A stretch of 64,000 nucleotides of DNA from contig JAEPMI010000002.1 in assembly GCA_017644045.1 (NCBI GenBank), positions 701,024 to 765,023 of the forward strand. Reading direction: 5' to 3'. This document shows, one piece after another, positions 37,339-45,930 of the stretch. Origin of the DNA: Deltaproteobacteria bacterium (GTDB lineage: Bacteria > Myxococcota_A > Polyangia > Polyangiales > Houyiibacteriaceae). The notes below the pieces were generated by a model. It had not been told where the DNA came from. It made no database searches and saw only the letters and a program-made list of their open reading frames with translations. A program made the position numbers and the translations under genes. The first letter of the stretch is position 1. Each line of letters begins with the position of its first letter.

Positions 37339-37984
37339 GCGAATCGCGCTGGTCCTCCTGCTGATCGCGCTGGGCGGTTGCCGCTTCGAATCGTCCGAGT
37401 GGTCCTCCCCGAACGATAGCGGAACCATGGGGCTCGACGGCGGCGTGTGGGCTCCGCCCTCCTGGGGTGACGGGCGACCGGCCTTCGCGACGCACGAAGA
37501 CCCGACCGTGCAGACGACGATCGCCGCGTGGCGCGAGCGCTACCTGATCCACCACGACGTCGCGTCGCCCGACACGGCGCAGTGCATCGACGAGCTGGCG
37601 TGGCTCGAGACGGTCGTCGTAGCCGAACCGGAGCTCCGCCGACTCTGTGAGCGCTGCGCCCCCGACGACACCGCCCCCGAATGCGATGCGCTGATTCGCG
37701 CGAACGGCTGCGCCACGGTGGGCCAGCCGCGCGGCTCCGACGGTGAGCTCGAAGAAGCGAGGCCGCTGATCGTGGTCGCCGACCAATCAAGTCGAGACGC
37801 GCGCGACCTCGCGCACCTCGTGATCCACGAGACCATTCACCACCTGGGTCGATGCAGCGGCCAAGGGAGCGACGAGGGTCACACCCGCTCACAGCTCTGG
37901 TGCGTCGGCGGCGAGGCGTGCACACCCGAGGAAGCGGCGACGACCGTCCAGTCGCGGGCGCGAGCCATGCTGCCGGAAGACTGA
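37337..37984 (+). CDS. HExxH lipoprotein, start codon disrupted
   Basis: From the first clean ATG (37427) it has 185 residues; the frame also continues upstream to 37322. There it spells RIALVLLLIALGGC at about 37340-37381, a perfect lipoprotein signal, but no ATG, GTG or TTG precedes it in frame. A GTG at 37335 (GTGA overlap with the previous stop) is one base out of frame; one extra G would give MRRIALVLLLIALGGC. The mature part has HETIHHLGRC (His134, Glu135, His138 from 37427), a zincin metalloprotease motif, with a possible third ligand in DEGH, and six Cys. Probably a secreted zinc protease. Confidence 0.65.
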   Translation, partial: ERIALVLLLIALGGCRFESSEWSSPNDSGTMGLDGGVWAPPSWGDGRPAFATHEDPTVQTTIAAWRERYLIHHDVASPDTAQCIDELAWLETVVVAEPELRRLCERCAPDDTAPECDALIRANGCATVGQPRGSDGELEEARPLIVVADQSSRDARDLAHLVIHETIHHLGRCSGQGSDEGHTRSQLWCVGGEACTPEEAATTVQSRARAMLPED

Positions 37985-38027
37985 CCTTCGACCCGTACGA
38001 CGGGGCGGCACCGACGCCCAAACGAGC

Positions 38028-38033
38028 TATGGT
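38028..38033 (+). promoter_or_regulatory. TATGGT -10 of Ski2-like helicase gene
   Basis: TATGGT ends 9 bases before the GTG at 38043. The gap is all C/G with no purine-rich ribosome site. Confidence 0.45.
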
Positions 38034-38042
38034 GCGCCCCCC

Positions 38043-40592
38043 GTGTCTTCCCCCGACGCCAGCGCCTCCCTCGTCGACCGACTGCCGCCGCCCGGTCAGC
38101 GCCTCGACTCCGACGCTCTCCTCGAACGCTTCCTCGAGTACACGATGGACCGGGGCATCGAGCTCTATCCGGCGCAGGAAGAGGCGATCCTCGAGCTCTT
38201 CGACGGCAAGAACGTCATCCTCGCGACCCCCACCGGCTCGGGGAAGTCGCTGGTCGCGCTCGCGCTCTGCTTCATGGCGTTGGCCGAGGAGAAGACCGCC
38301 TTCTACACGGCCCCGGTCAAGGCGCTGGTCAACGAGAAGTTCTTCGACCTCTGCAAGATCCTCGGCGCCGACAACGTCGGGCTGATGACCGGCGACGCCT
38401 CGGTGAACGCCGACGCGCCGATCGTCTGCGCGACCGCCGAGATCGTCTCGTCGATGGCGCTCCGCGAGGGCACCCGCGCCGACGTCGACTACGTAGTCAT
38501 GGACGAGTTCCACTTCTACTCGGACCACGACCGCGGGAACGCCTGGCAGATCCCGCTGCTGACCATGGAGCAGACGAAGTTCCTGCTCATGAGCGCGACC
38601 CTCGGCGACACGACGTTCTTCGAGGAGGAGATCACGAAGCTCAACCGGTCGCCGACGGCGCTGGTGAAGACCGACGAGCGCCCGGTCCCGCTCGACTTCG
38701 AGTACCGCCTCACGCCGATCCACGAGACGATCGACGCGCTGCTGAAGGAAGGCCGCACGCCGATCTACATCGTGCACTTCACCCAGCGCGGCACCGCCGA
38801 GCAGGCGCAGGCGCTCATGAGCGTCGACTTCCTCAGCAAGGACGAGAAGGCGGCCATCAAGGACGTGATGAAGGGGCATCGGCTCACGAGCCCCTTCGGC
38901 AAGGAGCTCCGCCGCTGGCTGCCGCACGGCGTCGGCGTGCACCACGCGGGCATGCTCCCGAAGTACCGGCTGCTCGTGGAGAAGCTCGCGCAGCGTGGGA
39001 TGCTCCGCATCATCTGCGGGACCGACACGCTCGGCGTCGGCGTCAACGTGCCGATCCGCACCGTGCTCTTCACCCAGCTCTGCAAGTACGACGGTCAGAA
39101 GACCGCCGTGCTGAGCGTGCGCGACTTCAAGCAGATCGCGGGCCGCGCGGGTCGCAAGGGCTTCGACGATCGGGGCTCGGTGGTCGCACAGGCCCCGGCG
39201 CACGTGGTCGAGAACGAGAAGGCGCGGCGAAAGGCCGGCGACGACCCGAAGAAGCTCCGCAAGATCAAGAAGAGCAAGCCGCCCGAGCGCGGCTACGCCC
39301 ACTTCGACGAAGAGACCTTCGAGAAGCTCCAGAGCTCGGAGCCCGAGCGACTGGTCAGCCGCTTCGAGGTCACCACCGCGATGGTGCTCAACGTGCTCAG
39401 CCGCTCGGCTCCGGCCGACTCGCGCCCCAAGGCCGGCTGCGAAGGGCTGCGCACCCTGATCGAGCGCAGCCACGAGGCGCGCAAGCACAAGTTCCGCCAC
39501 GGTCGCCGCGCGCTCCAGATCCTCCGCTCGCTCCGCGACGCGGGCATCGTCGAGATCACCGAGGGCGGCGCCCGACCGAGCGTGGACCTGCAGGACGACT
39601 TCTCGCTGAACCAGTCGCTCAGCCTCTGGGTCGTCGAAGCGATCACCACCCTCGAACCCGAGGCCCCGGACTACGCCCTCGACGTGCTCAGCTTCGTCGA
39701 GGCGACCCTCGAGAACCCCGGCTCCATCCTCCGCGCGCAGCTCAGCACCCTGAAGGGCCGCGCGGTGAACGCGATGAAGGCCGAGGGCATCGAGTACGAC
39801 GAGCGGATGGCCAAGCTCGAGGAAATCGAGCTGCCGCAGCCGCGCGCCGATCTCATCTACGCGACGTTCGAGGTCTTCGCGCAGCAGCACCCCTGGGTCG
39901 GCGACGGCGACAACCTGCGGCCGAAGTCGATCGCGCGCGACCTCTTCGAGATGGGCGCGAGCTTCAACGAGTACGTGAAGGAGTACGGCCTCCAACGCAG
40001 CGAGGGCGTGCTGCTCCGCTACCTGTCGAACGCGTACAAGGCGCTCATTCAGACGGTCCCCGATTCGTCGAAGACCGAAGAGCTCCGCGACCTGGAAGCC
40101 TGGCTGAAGGGGACGGTGAAGTCGGTCGACTCGAGCCTCATCGACGAGTGGGAGCGGCTCACCGACCCCAACGCCAACGCCCGTGACATCGAGAAGGTCG
40201 AGCACGAGCTCCCCGAGGAGCACGACATCACCCAGGACCGCCGCGCGTTCACCGTCATGATCCGCAACGCCGTCTGGCGCGTCGTCCGAGCCCTGGCCGG
40301 CCGCGACCTCTCGCGCCTACGCGACGCCCTCAACGAGGTCCCCGACAAGGACGAGGTCGTCGCCGCGATCGACGCCTACTTCGAGGAGCACGAACGCATC
40401 CTCACCGACCCCGAGGCCCGCAGCCCGAAGCACCTGCGAATCACCGAAGACGGCGACGACTGGCTCGTCGAGCAGACCATCAGCGACCCCGCGGACCACC
40501 ACGACTTCAAGCTGCGCCTGAAGGTGGACCGCGCCGTCAGCGCGGAGAAGGGCCGCCCGGCCCTGAACTGGCTCGGCTTCGAGCGGCTCTGA
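38043..40592 (+). CDS. Ski2-like DExH-box helicase with DUF3516
   Basis: 849 residues, GTG start. Helicase motifs in order: LYPAQEEAIL, ATPTGSGKS (61-69) for ATP, TAPVKALVNE (Ia), DEFH (154-157), SAT, VGVHHAGMLP, DTLGVGVN and QIAGRAGRKG. The long C-terminal part, with SRFEVTTAMVLNVLSR and the end region PALNWLGFERL, fits DUF3516, a domain tied to Ski2-like bacterial helicases. Such enzymes unwind RNA or DNA; the bacterial members' substrates are not settled. It is monocistronic with a leaderless-type promoter and is followed by 20-bp tandem repeats. Confidence 0.93.
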   Translation: MSSPDASASLVDRLPPPGQRLDSDALLERFLEYTMDRGIELYPAQEEAILELFDGKNVILATPTGSGKSLVALALCFMALAEEKTAFYTAPVKALVNEKFFDLCKILGADNVGLMTGDASVNADAPIVCATAEIVSSMALREGTRADVDYVVMDEFHFYSDHDRGNAWQIPLLTMEQTKFLLMSATLGDTTFFEEEITKLNRSPTALVKTDERPVPLDFEYRLTPIHETIDALLKEGRTPIYIVHFTQRGTAEQAQALMSVDFLSKDEKAAIKDVMKGHRLTSPFGKELRRWLPHGVGVHHAGMLPKYRLLVEKLAQRGMLRIICGTDTLGVGVNVPIRTVLFTQLCKYDGQKTAVLSVRDFKQIAGRAGRKGFDDRGSVVAQAPAHVVENEKARRKAGDDPKKLRKIKKSKPPERGYAHFDEETFEKLQSSEPERLVSRFEVTTAMVLNVLSRSAPADSRPKAGCEGLRTLIERSHEARKHKFRHGRRALQILRSLRDAGIVEITEGGARPSVDLQDDFSLNQSLSLWVVEAITTLEPEAPDYALDVLSFVEATLENPGSILRAQLSTLKGRAVNAMKAEGIEYDERMAKLEEIELPQPRADLIYATFEVFAQQHPWVGDGDNLRPKSIARDLFEMGASFNEYVKEYGLQRSEGVLLRYLSNAYKALIQTVPDSSKTEELRDLEAWLKGTVKSVDSSLIDEWERLTDPNANARDIEKVEHELPEEHDITQDRRAFTVMIRNAVWRVVRALAGRDLSRLRDALNEVPDKDEVVAAIDAYFEEHERILTDPEARSPKHLRITEDGDDWLVEQTISDPADHHDFKLRLKVDRAVSAEKGRPALNWLGFERL

Positions 40593-40593
40593 T

Positions 40594-40673
40594 CCGAACG
40601 CCGACTCCGACGACCGAACACCGACTCCGAGAGCGGAACGCCGACTCCGACAACCGAAGGCCGACAACCGTCA
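40594..40673. repeat. 20-bp tandem repeat, about 3.5 copies
   Basis: Units start at 40594, 40614, 40634 and 40654. The core is CCGAACGCCGACTCCGACGA; units 2 and 3 differ at three or four positions and unit 4 degenerates. They fill the gap between two converging genes. A related CCGAACGCCGA motif lies in the hairpin at 52214-52258. No spacers, so this is not a CRISPR. Confidence 0.85.
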
Positions 40674-41030
40674 CCGACGGAGCCAGCGGACCAAGCGACG
40701 CCATGGGGAAGGCGGTGGGATAGGAAGCCGTCGGATCGCCACCATCTCGCGCCCATCCACCATCGGTTCCCAGTGCTCGAGACAGCCCGTGACGACCGCA
40801 CCTCGGTTCGCGGCGCCGTCTCCCACGAAGACCAGGTCGCCAAAGCTGGCGTCCGACGCCGCGAGCCGGTCCCGCAGCCCAACCGATCCCTCGGAGTGCA
40901 CCTCGTACAGGTCCCAGAACATCGCCTTCATCCGAACCCGCTCGACCGTCGCCCAGTGCTCGTCCCCACAGATGACCTGCCAAGAGACGTCCGGCGCCGC
41001 GCGCTTCCCATCTCCGCCGGTCGCCACCAT
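40671..41030 (-). CDS. Small hypothetical protein
   Basis: 119 residues from the ATG at 41030, with GGGGAG right before it; a GTG one codon later is also possible. No signal peptide or membrane helix. The sequence has a mixed alpha/beta core (WQVICGDEHWATVERVRMK, FGDLVFVGDGAANRGAVVTG) and a very basic tail ending in RRLVRWLRR. No known family is recognised. It starts 8 bases after the stop of another small gene, and the two probably share a transcript. Codon usage looks like the neighbours, which supports that it is real. Confidence 0.55.
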   Translation of the reverse strand: MVATGGDGKRAAPDVSWQVICGDEHWATVERVRMKAMFWDLYEVHSEGSVGLRDRLAASDASFGDLVFVGDGAANRGAVVTGCLEHWEPMVDGREMVAIRRLPIPPPSPWRRLVRWLRR

Positions 41031-41038
41031 CTCCCCGA

Positions 41039-41323
41039 TCAGTCCTCGCTCGGGTCCAAAGCTCTCGTCGCGCCCCGACGCTCACCGTAGACGCCCCGCT
41101 CCACGTCCACGACGACGGCGCCATCGGGATGGACTCGAACCATCACCATGACGTCGCCGACCCGCATCCACCACCGCCGTTCCTCCATCTGCTCGATGTG
41201 AAGCCAGTGATCGACCACCAGCTCATCGAACACACCGCGGTCCTTCAGAGCAATCTCCTCGCCCCCGTCGTGAGCGAGCACGCGCCACTCGGCACCCGGG
41301 CGACGCGCGCACTTCGCGCCCAT
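41039..41323 (-). CDS. Small protein, immunity-protein-like
   Basis: 94 residues; a GTG at 41281 would give 80. The stretch VDHWLHIEQMEERRWWMRVG followed by two beta strands (MVMVRVHPDG, VVVDVERG) is a pattern I associate with small acidic immunity-type or Imm-related hypothetical proteins. No toxin gene is visible beside it. It is upstream of the 119-residue gene with an 8-base gap. The call rests on residue pattern only, and the start is uncertain. Confidence 0.5.
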   Translation of the reverse strand: MGAKCARRPGAEWRVLAHDGGEEIALKDRGVFDELVVDHWLHIEQMEERRWWMRVGDVMVMVRVHPDGAVVVDVERGVYGERRGATRALDPSED

Positions 41324-41663
41324 TCGTCATGTCGATGATCGGACATCAGGCCGCACACCATGTTGTCCCGGTGCACGGGCGCAAGGGCGCTCAACCAGCG
41401 CGGCGCTTCGGGGAAAGCTCTCACGGCCCCCAGTAGTCGAACACCTAGCGTGCCCCGCTCGAGCGACCGCGCTGAAGGTCGTTCGACCCCGGCTGGACCG
41501 GCATTCCAGCGGAATCTGCGCACTGTGCAAGAAGTGCGCGGTGCACATGCGCGCATCGCGGCATCAACTGAAATCACGGTGCAATTGACTGGGCATGGTC
41601 TTCGCAGGATCCTGTGGATCGTGGTGGAAACGGGGTCATCGGACCCCAATGGATGAGGTCTCG
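41324..41663 (+). promoter_or_regulatory. 340-base gap; promoter and hairpin before lipoprotein pair
   Basis: No convincing gene; a 134-codon minus-strand frame here lacks protein character. Near the right end, TTGACT (41585-41590), a 17-base spacer and GATCCT (41608-41613) form a possible promoter. A hairpin GGGGTC/GACCCC (41632-41647) follows just before the GATGAGG ribosome site, so it could affect translation. Confidence 0.4.
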
Positions 41664-43745
41664 ATGCCCCGCTTGCGATTCAGTCTCTGCTTTCTTCTCC
41701 TCGCTGCCTGCGACTGCGGCGGGGGTGCCGGAGAGCCGTGCCTGTCGACCGCGAGCTGCCCCACGGGACATGTGTGCATCGACAGCGTCTGCGTGGATCC
41801 GGATGACCGAACGCCCTGTGCGACGGCCGTCGACTGCGACGCGGGCGAGCTCTGCATCGATGGGCTGTGCACCGACCGCGACGTGGAGCCGGGCTGCGAG
41901 GACCTCGATGGTGACGGCTACGGCGAAGGTTGCTCGCTGGGCGACGACTGCGACGACACGAACCCCGCGCAGAACGGACGAGAGGTCTGCGATGGGATGG
42001 ACAACGACTGCGACGGCGAGATCGACAACGGCGTCCTGAGCGCCTGCGGCAACTGCGACCCGACCTGCATGTCGAGCGGCTTCGGCATCCCCGACGGTAT
42101 GCCCTGGGACATCAGCAACGAGGGCGAGGACGAGTCGGATGGTGTCGGCGTCGACGACGAGGGCGCGCTGGTGCTCGACTCCCGGCGCATCAACACCAAC
42201 TTCATCTGGATCGCCAACACCGGCGAGGGCACCGTCTCGCGACTCAGCACGACCGCGCCCTACGAAGAGGTCGGCCGCTACTACACGGGCCCCGAAGCGA
42301 GCGCGAGCAGCGATCCATCGCGAACCAGCGTGAACTCGGTCGGCGATGCGTACGTCGCGAACCGCCGGGGCACGGGCCTGGTGCGCATCTCGGTGCTCGG
42401 GGACTCGTGCCCGGACAGCAACGGCGATGGCGCGATCACCACGTCGCAGGACCTCAACGGCGACGGCATCATCAGCCGCAACCTGGCTGACGGCGAGCTC
42501 CTTCCGTGGGGTGAGGACGACTGTGTGCTCTGGTTCCGCGATCTCGACGACGTCTTCCCGGGCGAGACGCTCGTGCGCGCGCTCGCCGCTCAGGACGTCG
42601 CGGGGTTGGACGGCGACGTTCAGGAGTACGTCTGGGTCGGTGGTCACGCGACCTCGATGGTCGCGAAGATCGACGGCGAGACCGGTGAGCCGCTCTTCTC
42701 CGTGCAGGCGCCGGTGGCGACCTACGGCTTCGCTCTCGACGGCAACGGCCAGCTCTGGATCAGCGGTCGCGGCAACCGCGCGATCGGTCGCGTCGACACC
42801 AACCGCTGCGTCGATCTAGCGAGCTGCAGCGACGCGATCTGCATCGCGAGCGCCGGCGAGGGAACCGAGTGCGACACCGCCGTGAAGGCCCGCATCCCGG
42901 CGCCGCACCGCGCCTACGGGATCACGGTCGACTTCAACCAGCGCGTCTGGCTCGGTGGCGACGAGCCGCATCCGACGCTCACCTACGACGCGCGCTTCTC
43001 GCGCTACGACCCGAGCGCCGCCGGCGGCTCGCGCTGGATTACGGTCGACGTGACGCCCAATGGGCACGTCATCAACGGCATCGCCGCCGACGCGGACGGA
43101 TGGGTGTGGGGCGCGGGCTGGAGCACCGCGGGCATCATCCGCATCGAGGCGGACAACCCCTCGAACTGGATTACCGTTCCCGGCACCCTCGGGGTGAACA
43201 ACAAGGGCATGGCCATCGACGCCGAGGGCAAGGTCTGGTCGATCACCAACGGCAACAACCAGGCGCTCGTGGTGACGCCGGGCCCCACCATCGACGACAA
43301 CACGCTGGAGACGGGTGTCGGCGCCTCCACGCTGGTCTCCAACTACACCTACTCGGACATGACCGGTCTGCAGCTCCGGCTCGCGACCAACCCGCGCGGC
43401 TTCTACCGCCACATCTTCGAAGCGTGTGACGGTGGCGAAGTCGACTGGGCCGACGTCGTCTTCGACGCGGAGATCCCCCCGGGCACCAACGTGTCCTTCC
43501 GAGTGAAGACCGCCCCCACCCGGGCGGAGCTCGACCTGGTCGATTGGGTCGCGGTCGGCATGACCCCGCCCGACGTCTCGCCGCTCTCCATCGCGGCCGC
43601 GTTGATGGGCGCGGGGGTCGTCCCCGAGCGCTTCCTGCTCCTCGAGATCGCGCTCCAAGCCGAGCGCTCCAGCTCCACCGAGGTCATCACCCCCCGGGTG
43701 CGCTCGGTCGACGTGACCCACACCTGCGTTCCCATCGTCGAGTAG
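41664..43745 (+). CDS. MopE-like metal-binding propeller lipoprotein A
   Basis: 693 residues. Start chosen at ATG 41664 (MPRLRFSLCFLLLAAC) behind GATGAGG; the lipobox Cys is about residue 16. Two short Cys-rich motifs follow (CLSTASCPTGHVCID and CATAVDCDAGELCID), then an Asp/Asn/Cys stretch with DLDGDGYGEGCSLGDDCDD and NDCDGEIDNG, the putative metal-binding motif of MopE-type proteins. The rest (about 150-690) is beta-rich with repeated GFALDGNGQLWISG, GITVDFNQRVWLG and GMAIDAEGKVWSI, as in NHL/Vgb-type propellers. Exported and lipid-anchored; probably binds calcium or copper. A paralogue of equal length follows after 22 bases. Confidence 0.85.
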   Translation: MPRLRFSLCFLLLAACDCGGGAGEPCLSTASCPTGHVCIDSVCVDPDDRTPCATAVDCDAGELCIDGLCTDRDVEPGCEDLDGDGYGEGCSLGDDCDDTNPAQNGREVCDGMDNDCDGEIDNGVLSACGNCDPTCMSSGFGIPDGMPWDISNEGEDESDGVGVDDEGALVLDSRRINTNFIWIANTGEGTVSRLSTTAPYEEVGRYYTGPEASASSDPSRTSVNSVGDAYVANRRGTGLVRISVLGDSCPDSNGDGAITTSQDLNGDGIISRNLADGELLPWGEDDCVLWFRDLDDVFPGETLVRALAAQDVAGLDGDVQEYVWVGGHATSMVAKIDGETGEPLFSVQAPVATYGFALDGNGQLWISGRGNRAIGRVDTNRCVDLASCSDAICIASAGEGTECDTAVKARIPAPHRAYGITVDFNQRVWLGGDEPHPTLTYDARFSRYDPSAAGGSRWITVDVTPNGHVINGIAADADGWVWGAGWSTAGIIRIEADNPSNWITVPGTLGVNNKGMAIDAEGKVWSITNGNNQALVVTPGPTIDDNTLETGVGASTLVSNYTYSDMTGLQLRLATNPRGFYRHIFEACDGGEVDWADVVFDAEIPPGTNVSFRVKTAPTRAELDLVDWVAVGMTPPDVSPLSIAAALMGAGVVPERFLLLEIALQAERSSSTEVITPRVRSVDVTHTCVPIVE

Positions 43746-43767
43746 TCCTCGGCCCACAGAGAACCCC

Positions 43768-45849
43768 ATGAAGCACCTTCGTCCAGCCGCGCTCCTCCTC
43801 CTCCTCGCTGCCTGCGACTGTGGCACGACCCTCGGCGGTCCGTGTCTGTCGACCGCCGACTGCAACGGCGACGCCATCTGCATCGACGGCGAGTGCACAC
43901 CGCCCGACGACACCGGTGGCCCCTGCACGACGGTCGCCGACTGCGATCCGGGCTTCCTCTGCATCGACATGACGTGCGTGCGCCGCGACACCGAACCGGG
44001 GTGTGAGGACCTCGACGGTGACGGCTACGGCGAGGGCTGCTCGCTGGGCATGGACTGCGACGACACCGACCCGGCGCAGAACGGCCGAGAGGTCTGCGAC
44101 GGTCTCGACAACGACTGCGATGGCGAAGCCGACAACGGCGTGCTCAGCCCCTGCGGCAACTGCGACCCGCTCTGCCGTGCCGACGGCTTCGGGCCGCCCG
44201 ACGGCATGCCCTGGGACATCGGCGACGACAGCGAGGACGAGTCCGATGGCGTCGGCGTCGACGACGACGGCGCGCTGGTGCTCGACTCGCGCCGCATCAA
44301 CACCAACTTCATCTGGGTCGCGAACACCACCGAAGGCTCGGTCTCGCGCTTCAGCACCACCGCGCCCTACCCCGAAGTCGGCCGCTACTTCACCGGCGCC
44401 GTCGTCAACGCCGGTGCGTACTTCGCGGGCAACGATCCTTCGCGAACCAGCGTGAACTCCCGCGGAGACGCCTTCGTCGGCAACCGAAACGGCAACGAGC
44501 TCACCCGCATCTCCGTGCTGGGAACCGACTGTCCCGACAGCAACGGCGACGGCGTGGTGACCACCTCGCAGGACCTGAACGGCGACGGCATCATCAGCAC
44601 CAACCTCGCCGACGGGGAGATGCTCGCGTGGGGCGAGGACGACTGCATCCTCTGGCACAAGAACCTCGACGACGCGCTCCCCGGTGAGAACCTCATCCGC
44701 GCGGTCGCGGCGCAGGACGTGGACGGGCTCGATGGCGCGCTCCTCGAGTACGTCTGGGTCGGTGGTCACCGGACCCAGACGGTCAGCAAGCTCGACGGCG
44801 AGACCGGCGACGTGATCCTCACCGTGCCCTCCCCCGTGCCGACCTATGGGTTCGCCCTCGACGGTAGCGGCCAGCTCTGGATCAGTGGCAACGGCGACAC
44901 CGCCATCGGTCGCGTGGACACGACGCGCTGCATCGACGACGCGAGCTGCGTCGCCGACGCGATCTGCGACGCGGGCACCCCGGAGAACGACGGCTGCGAT
45001 GGCGCCATTCGGGCGCGGATTCCGATGTCGCACTTCCCCTACGGCATCACCGTCGACTTCAACCAGCGTGTCTGGACCGGCGGCCGCAGCGGTGGGAACA
45101 CCGCCATGTACAGCCGCTACGATCCGGCCGCTCCGAGCGGCTCGCGCTGGGTGAGCGTCAGCCAGGGCACGCCCGGGTGGCTCCACGGCATCGCCGCCGA
45201 CGCGAATGGCTTCATCTGGGGCGCGCTCCAGCAGTCGGGCATCGTGCGCATCGACGCCGACGACCCGAACACGCGGCTCATCGTGCCCGGCACGCCGGGA
45301 CCGACGAACAAGGGCATGGCCATCGACGCAGAGGGCAAGATCTGGTGCATCACCCAGAACAACTACGCGGTCGTGATCACGCCCGGCATGGCCATCGACG
45401 CGAACACTGTCGAGACCAACGTCGCCGCGAGCATGCGCGGCAACTACACCTACTCGGACATGACCGGTCTGCAGCTCCGGCTCGCGACCAACCCGCGCGG
45501 CTTCTACCGCCACATCTTCGAAGCCTGCCCGGACGGCGGAGTGCCCTCCTGGACCGACGTGGTCTTCGACGCCTCGGTGCCGCCGGGGACCACCCTCTCC
45601 TTCCGAGTGAAGACCGCCGACACCCGCGACGGTCTCGCCCTCGCCGAGTGGGTCGCCGTGGGCTCGGTCCCGCCGCCCGCCGACCGATTCTCGATCGGTG
45701 ACGCGCTGATGGCGGCGGGGATCACCCCCCAGCGTTTCCTCATGCTCGAGATCGCCCTGCAAGCCGATCGGGTCAGCAGCACCGAGGTGATCACGCCCCG
45801 CGTGATGAGCACCGACGTGACCCACACCTGCGAGCCCATCATCGAGTAG
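43768..45849 (+). CDS. MopE-like metal-binding propeller lipoprotein B
   Basis: Also 693 residues, with the same order of parts: lipobox LLLAAC, two Cys motifs, the DLDGDGYGEGCSLGMDCDD motif, NDCDGEADNG, and propeller repeats such as GFALDGSGQLWISG and GMAIDAEGKIWCI. It differs from copy A in many residues, mostly in loops, so the pair is an old or diverging duplication. Yet 84 bases near the 3' end (45441-45524 here, 43340-43423 in copy A) are identical, including silent sites. Lies 22 bases after copy A, so one transcript is likely. Function as for copy A. Confidence 0.85.
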   Translation: MKHLRPAALLLLLAACDCGTTLGGPCLSTADCNGDAICIDGECTPPDDTGGPCTTVADCDPGFLCIDMTCVRRDTEPGCEDLDGDGYGEGCSLGMDCDDTDPAQNGREVCDGLDNDCDGEADNGVLSPCGNCDPLCRADGFGPPDGMPWDIGDDSEDESDGVGVDDDGALVLDSRRINTNFIWVANTTEGSVSRFSTTAPYPEVGRYFTGAVVNAGAYFAGNDPSRTSVNSRGDAFVGNRNGNELTRISVLGTDCPDSNGDGVVTTSQDLNGDGIISTNLADGEMLAWGEDDCILWHKNLDDALPGENLIRAVAAQDVDGLDGALLEYVWVGGHRTQTVSKLDGETGDVILTVPSPVPTYGFALDGSGQLWISGNGDTAIGRVDTTRCIDDASCVADAICDAGTPENDGCDGAIRARIPMSHFPYGITVDFNQRVWTGGRSGGNTAMYSRYDPAAPSGSRWVSVSQGTPGWLHGIAADANGFIWGALQQSGIVRIDADDPNTRLIVPGTPGPTNKGMAIDAEGKIWCITQNNYAVVITPGMAIDANTVETNVAASMRGNYTYSDMTGLQLRLATNPRGFYRHIFEACPDGGVPSWTDVVFDASVPPGTTLSFRVKTADTRDGLALAEWVAVGSVPPPADRFSIGDALMAAGITPQRFLMLEIALQADRVSSTEVITPRVMSTDVTHTCEPIIE

Positions 45850-45898
45850 CGGCCCCCCTCGCCGATTGCGGGACCGAGGGCACCCCGCGTGATACGGT

Positions 45899-45924
45899 GA
45901 TTCGTTCGGAATTTCGAACGAATC
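45899..45924. promoter_or_regulatory. Perfect 10-bp inverted repeat before tamB-like gene
   Basis: GATTCGTTCG and CGAACGAATC around GAATTT, ending 6 bases before the ATG at 45931 and directly after a TACGGT (45893-45898). It could be an operator or an mRNA hairpin over the start region. Confidence 0.6.
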
Positions 45925-45930
45925 CGTCCG

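Noticed and set aside
40594-40673. Possible CRISPR array
   Set aside because: Units are head-to-tail without spacers, and no cas gene is near.
41245-41649. A 134-codon minus-strand frame in the gap before the lipoprotein pair
   Set aside because: No homology, unusual Arg/Pro/Ser composition, and it overlaps the small gene at 41039-41323 in another frame.
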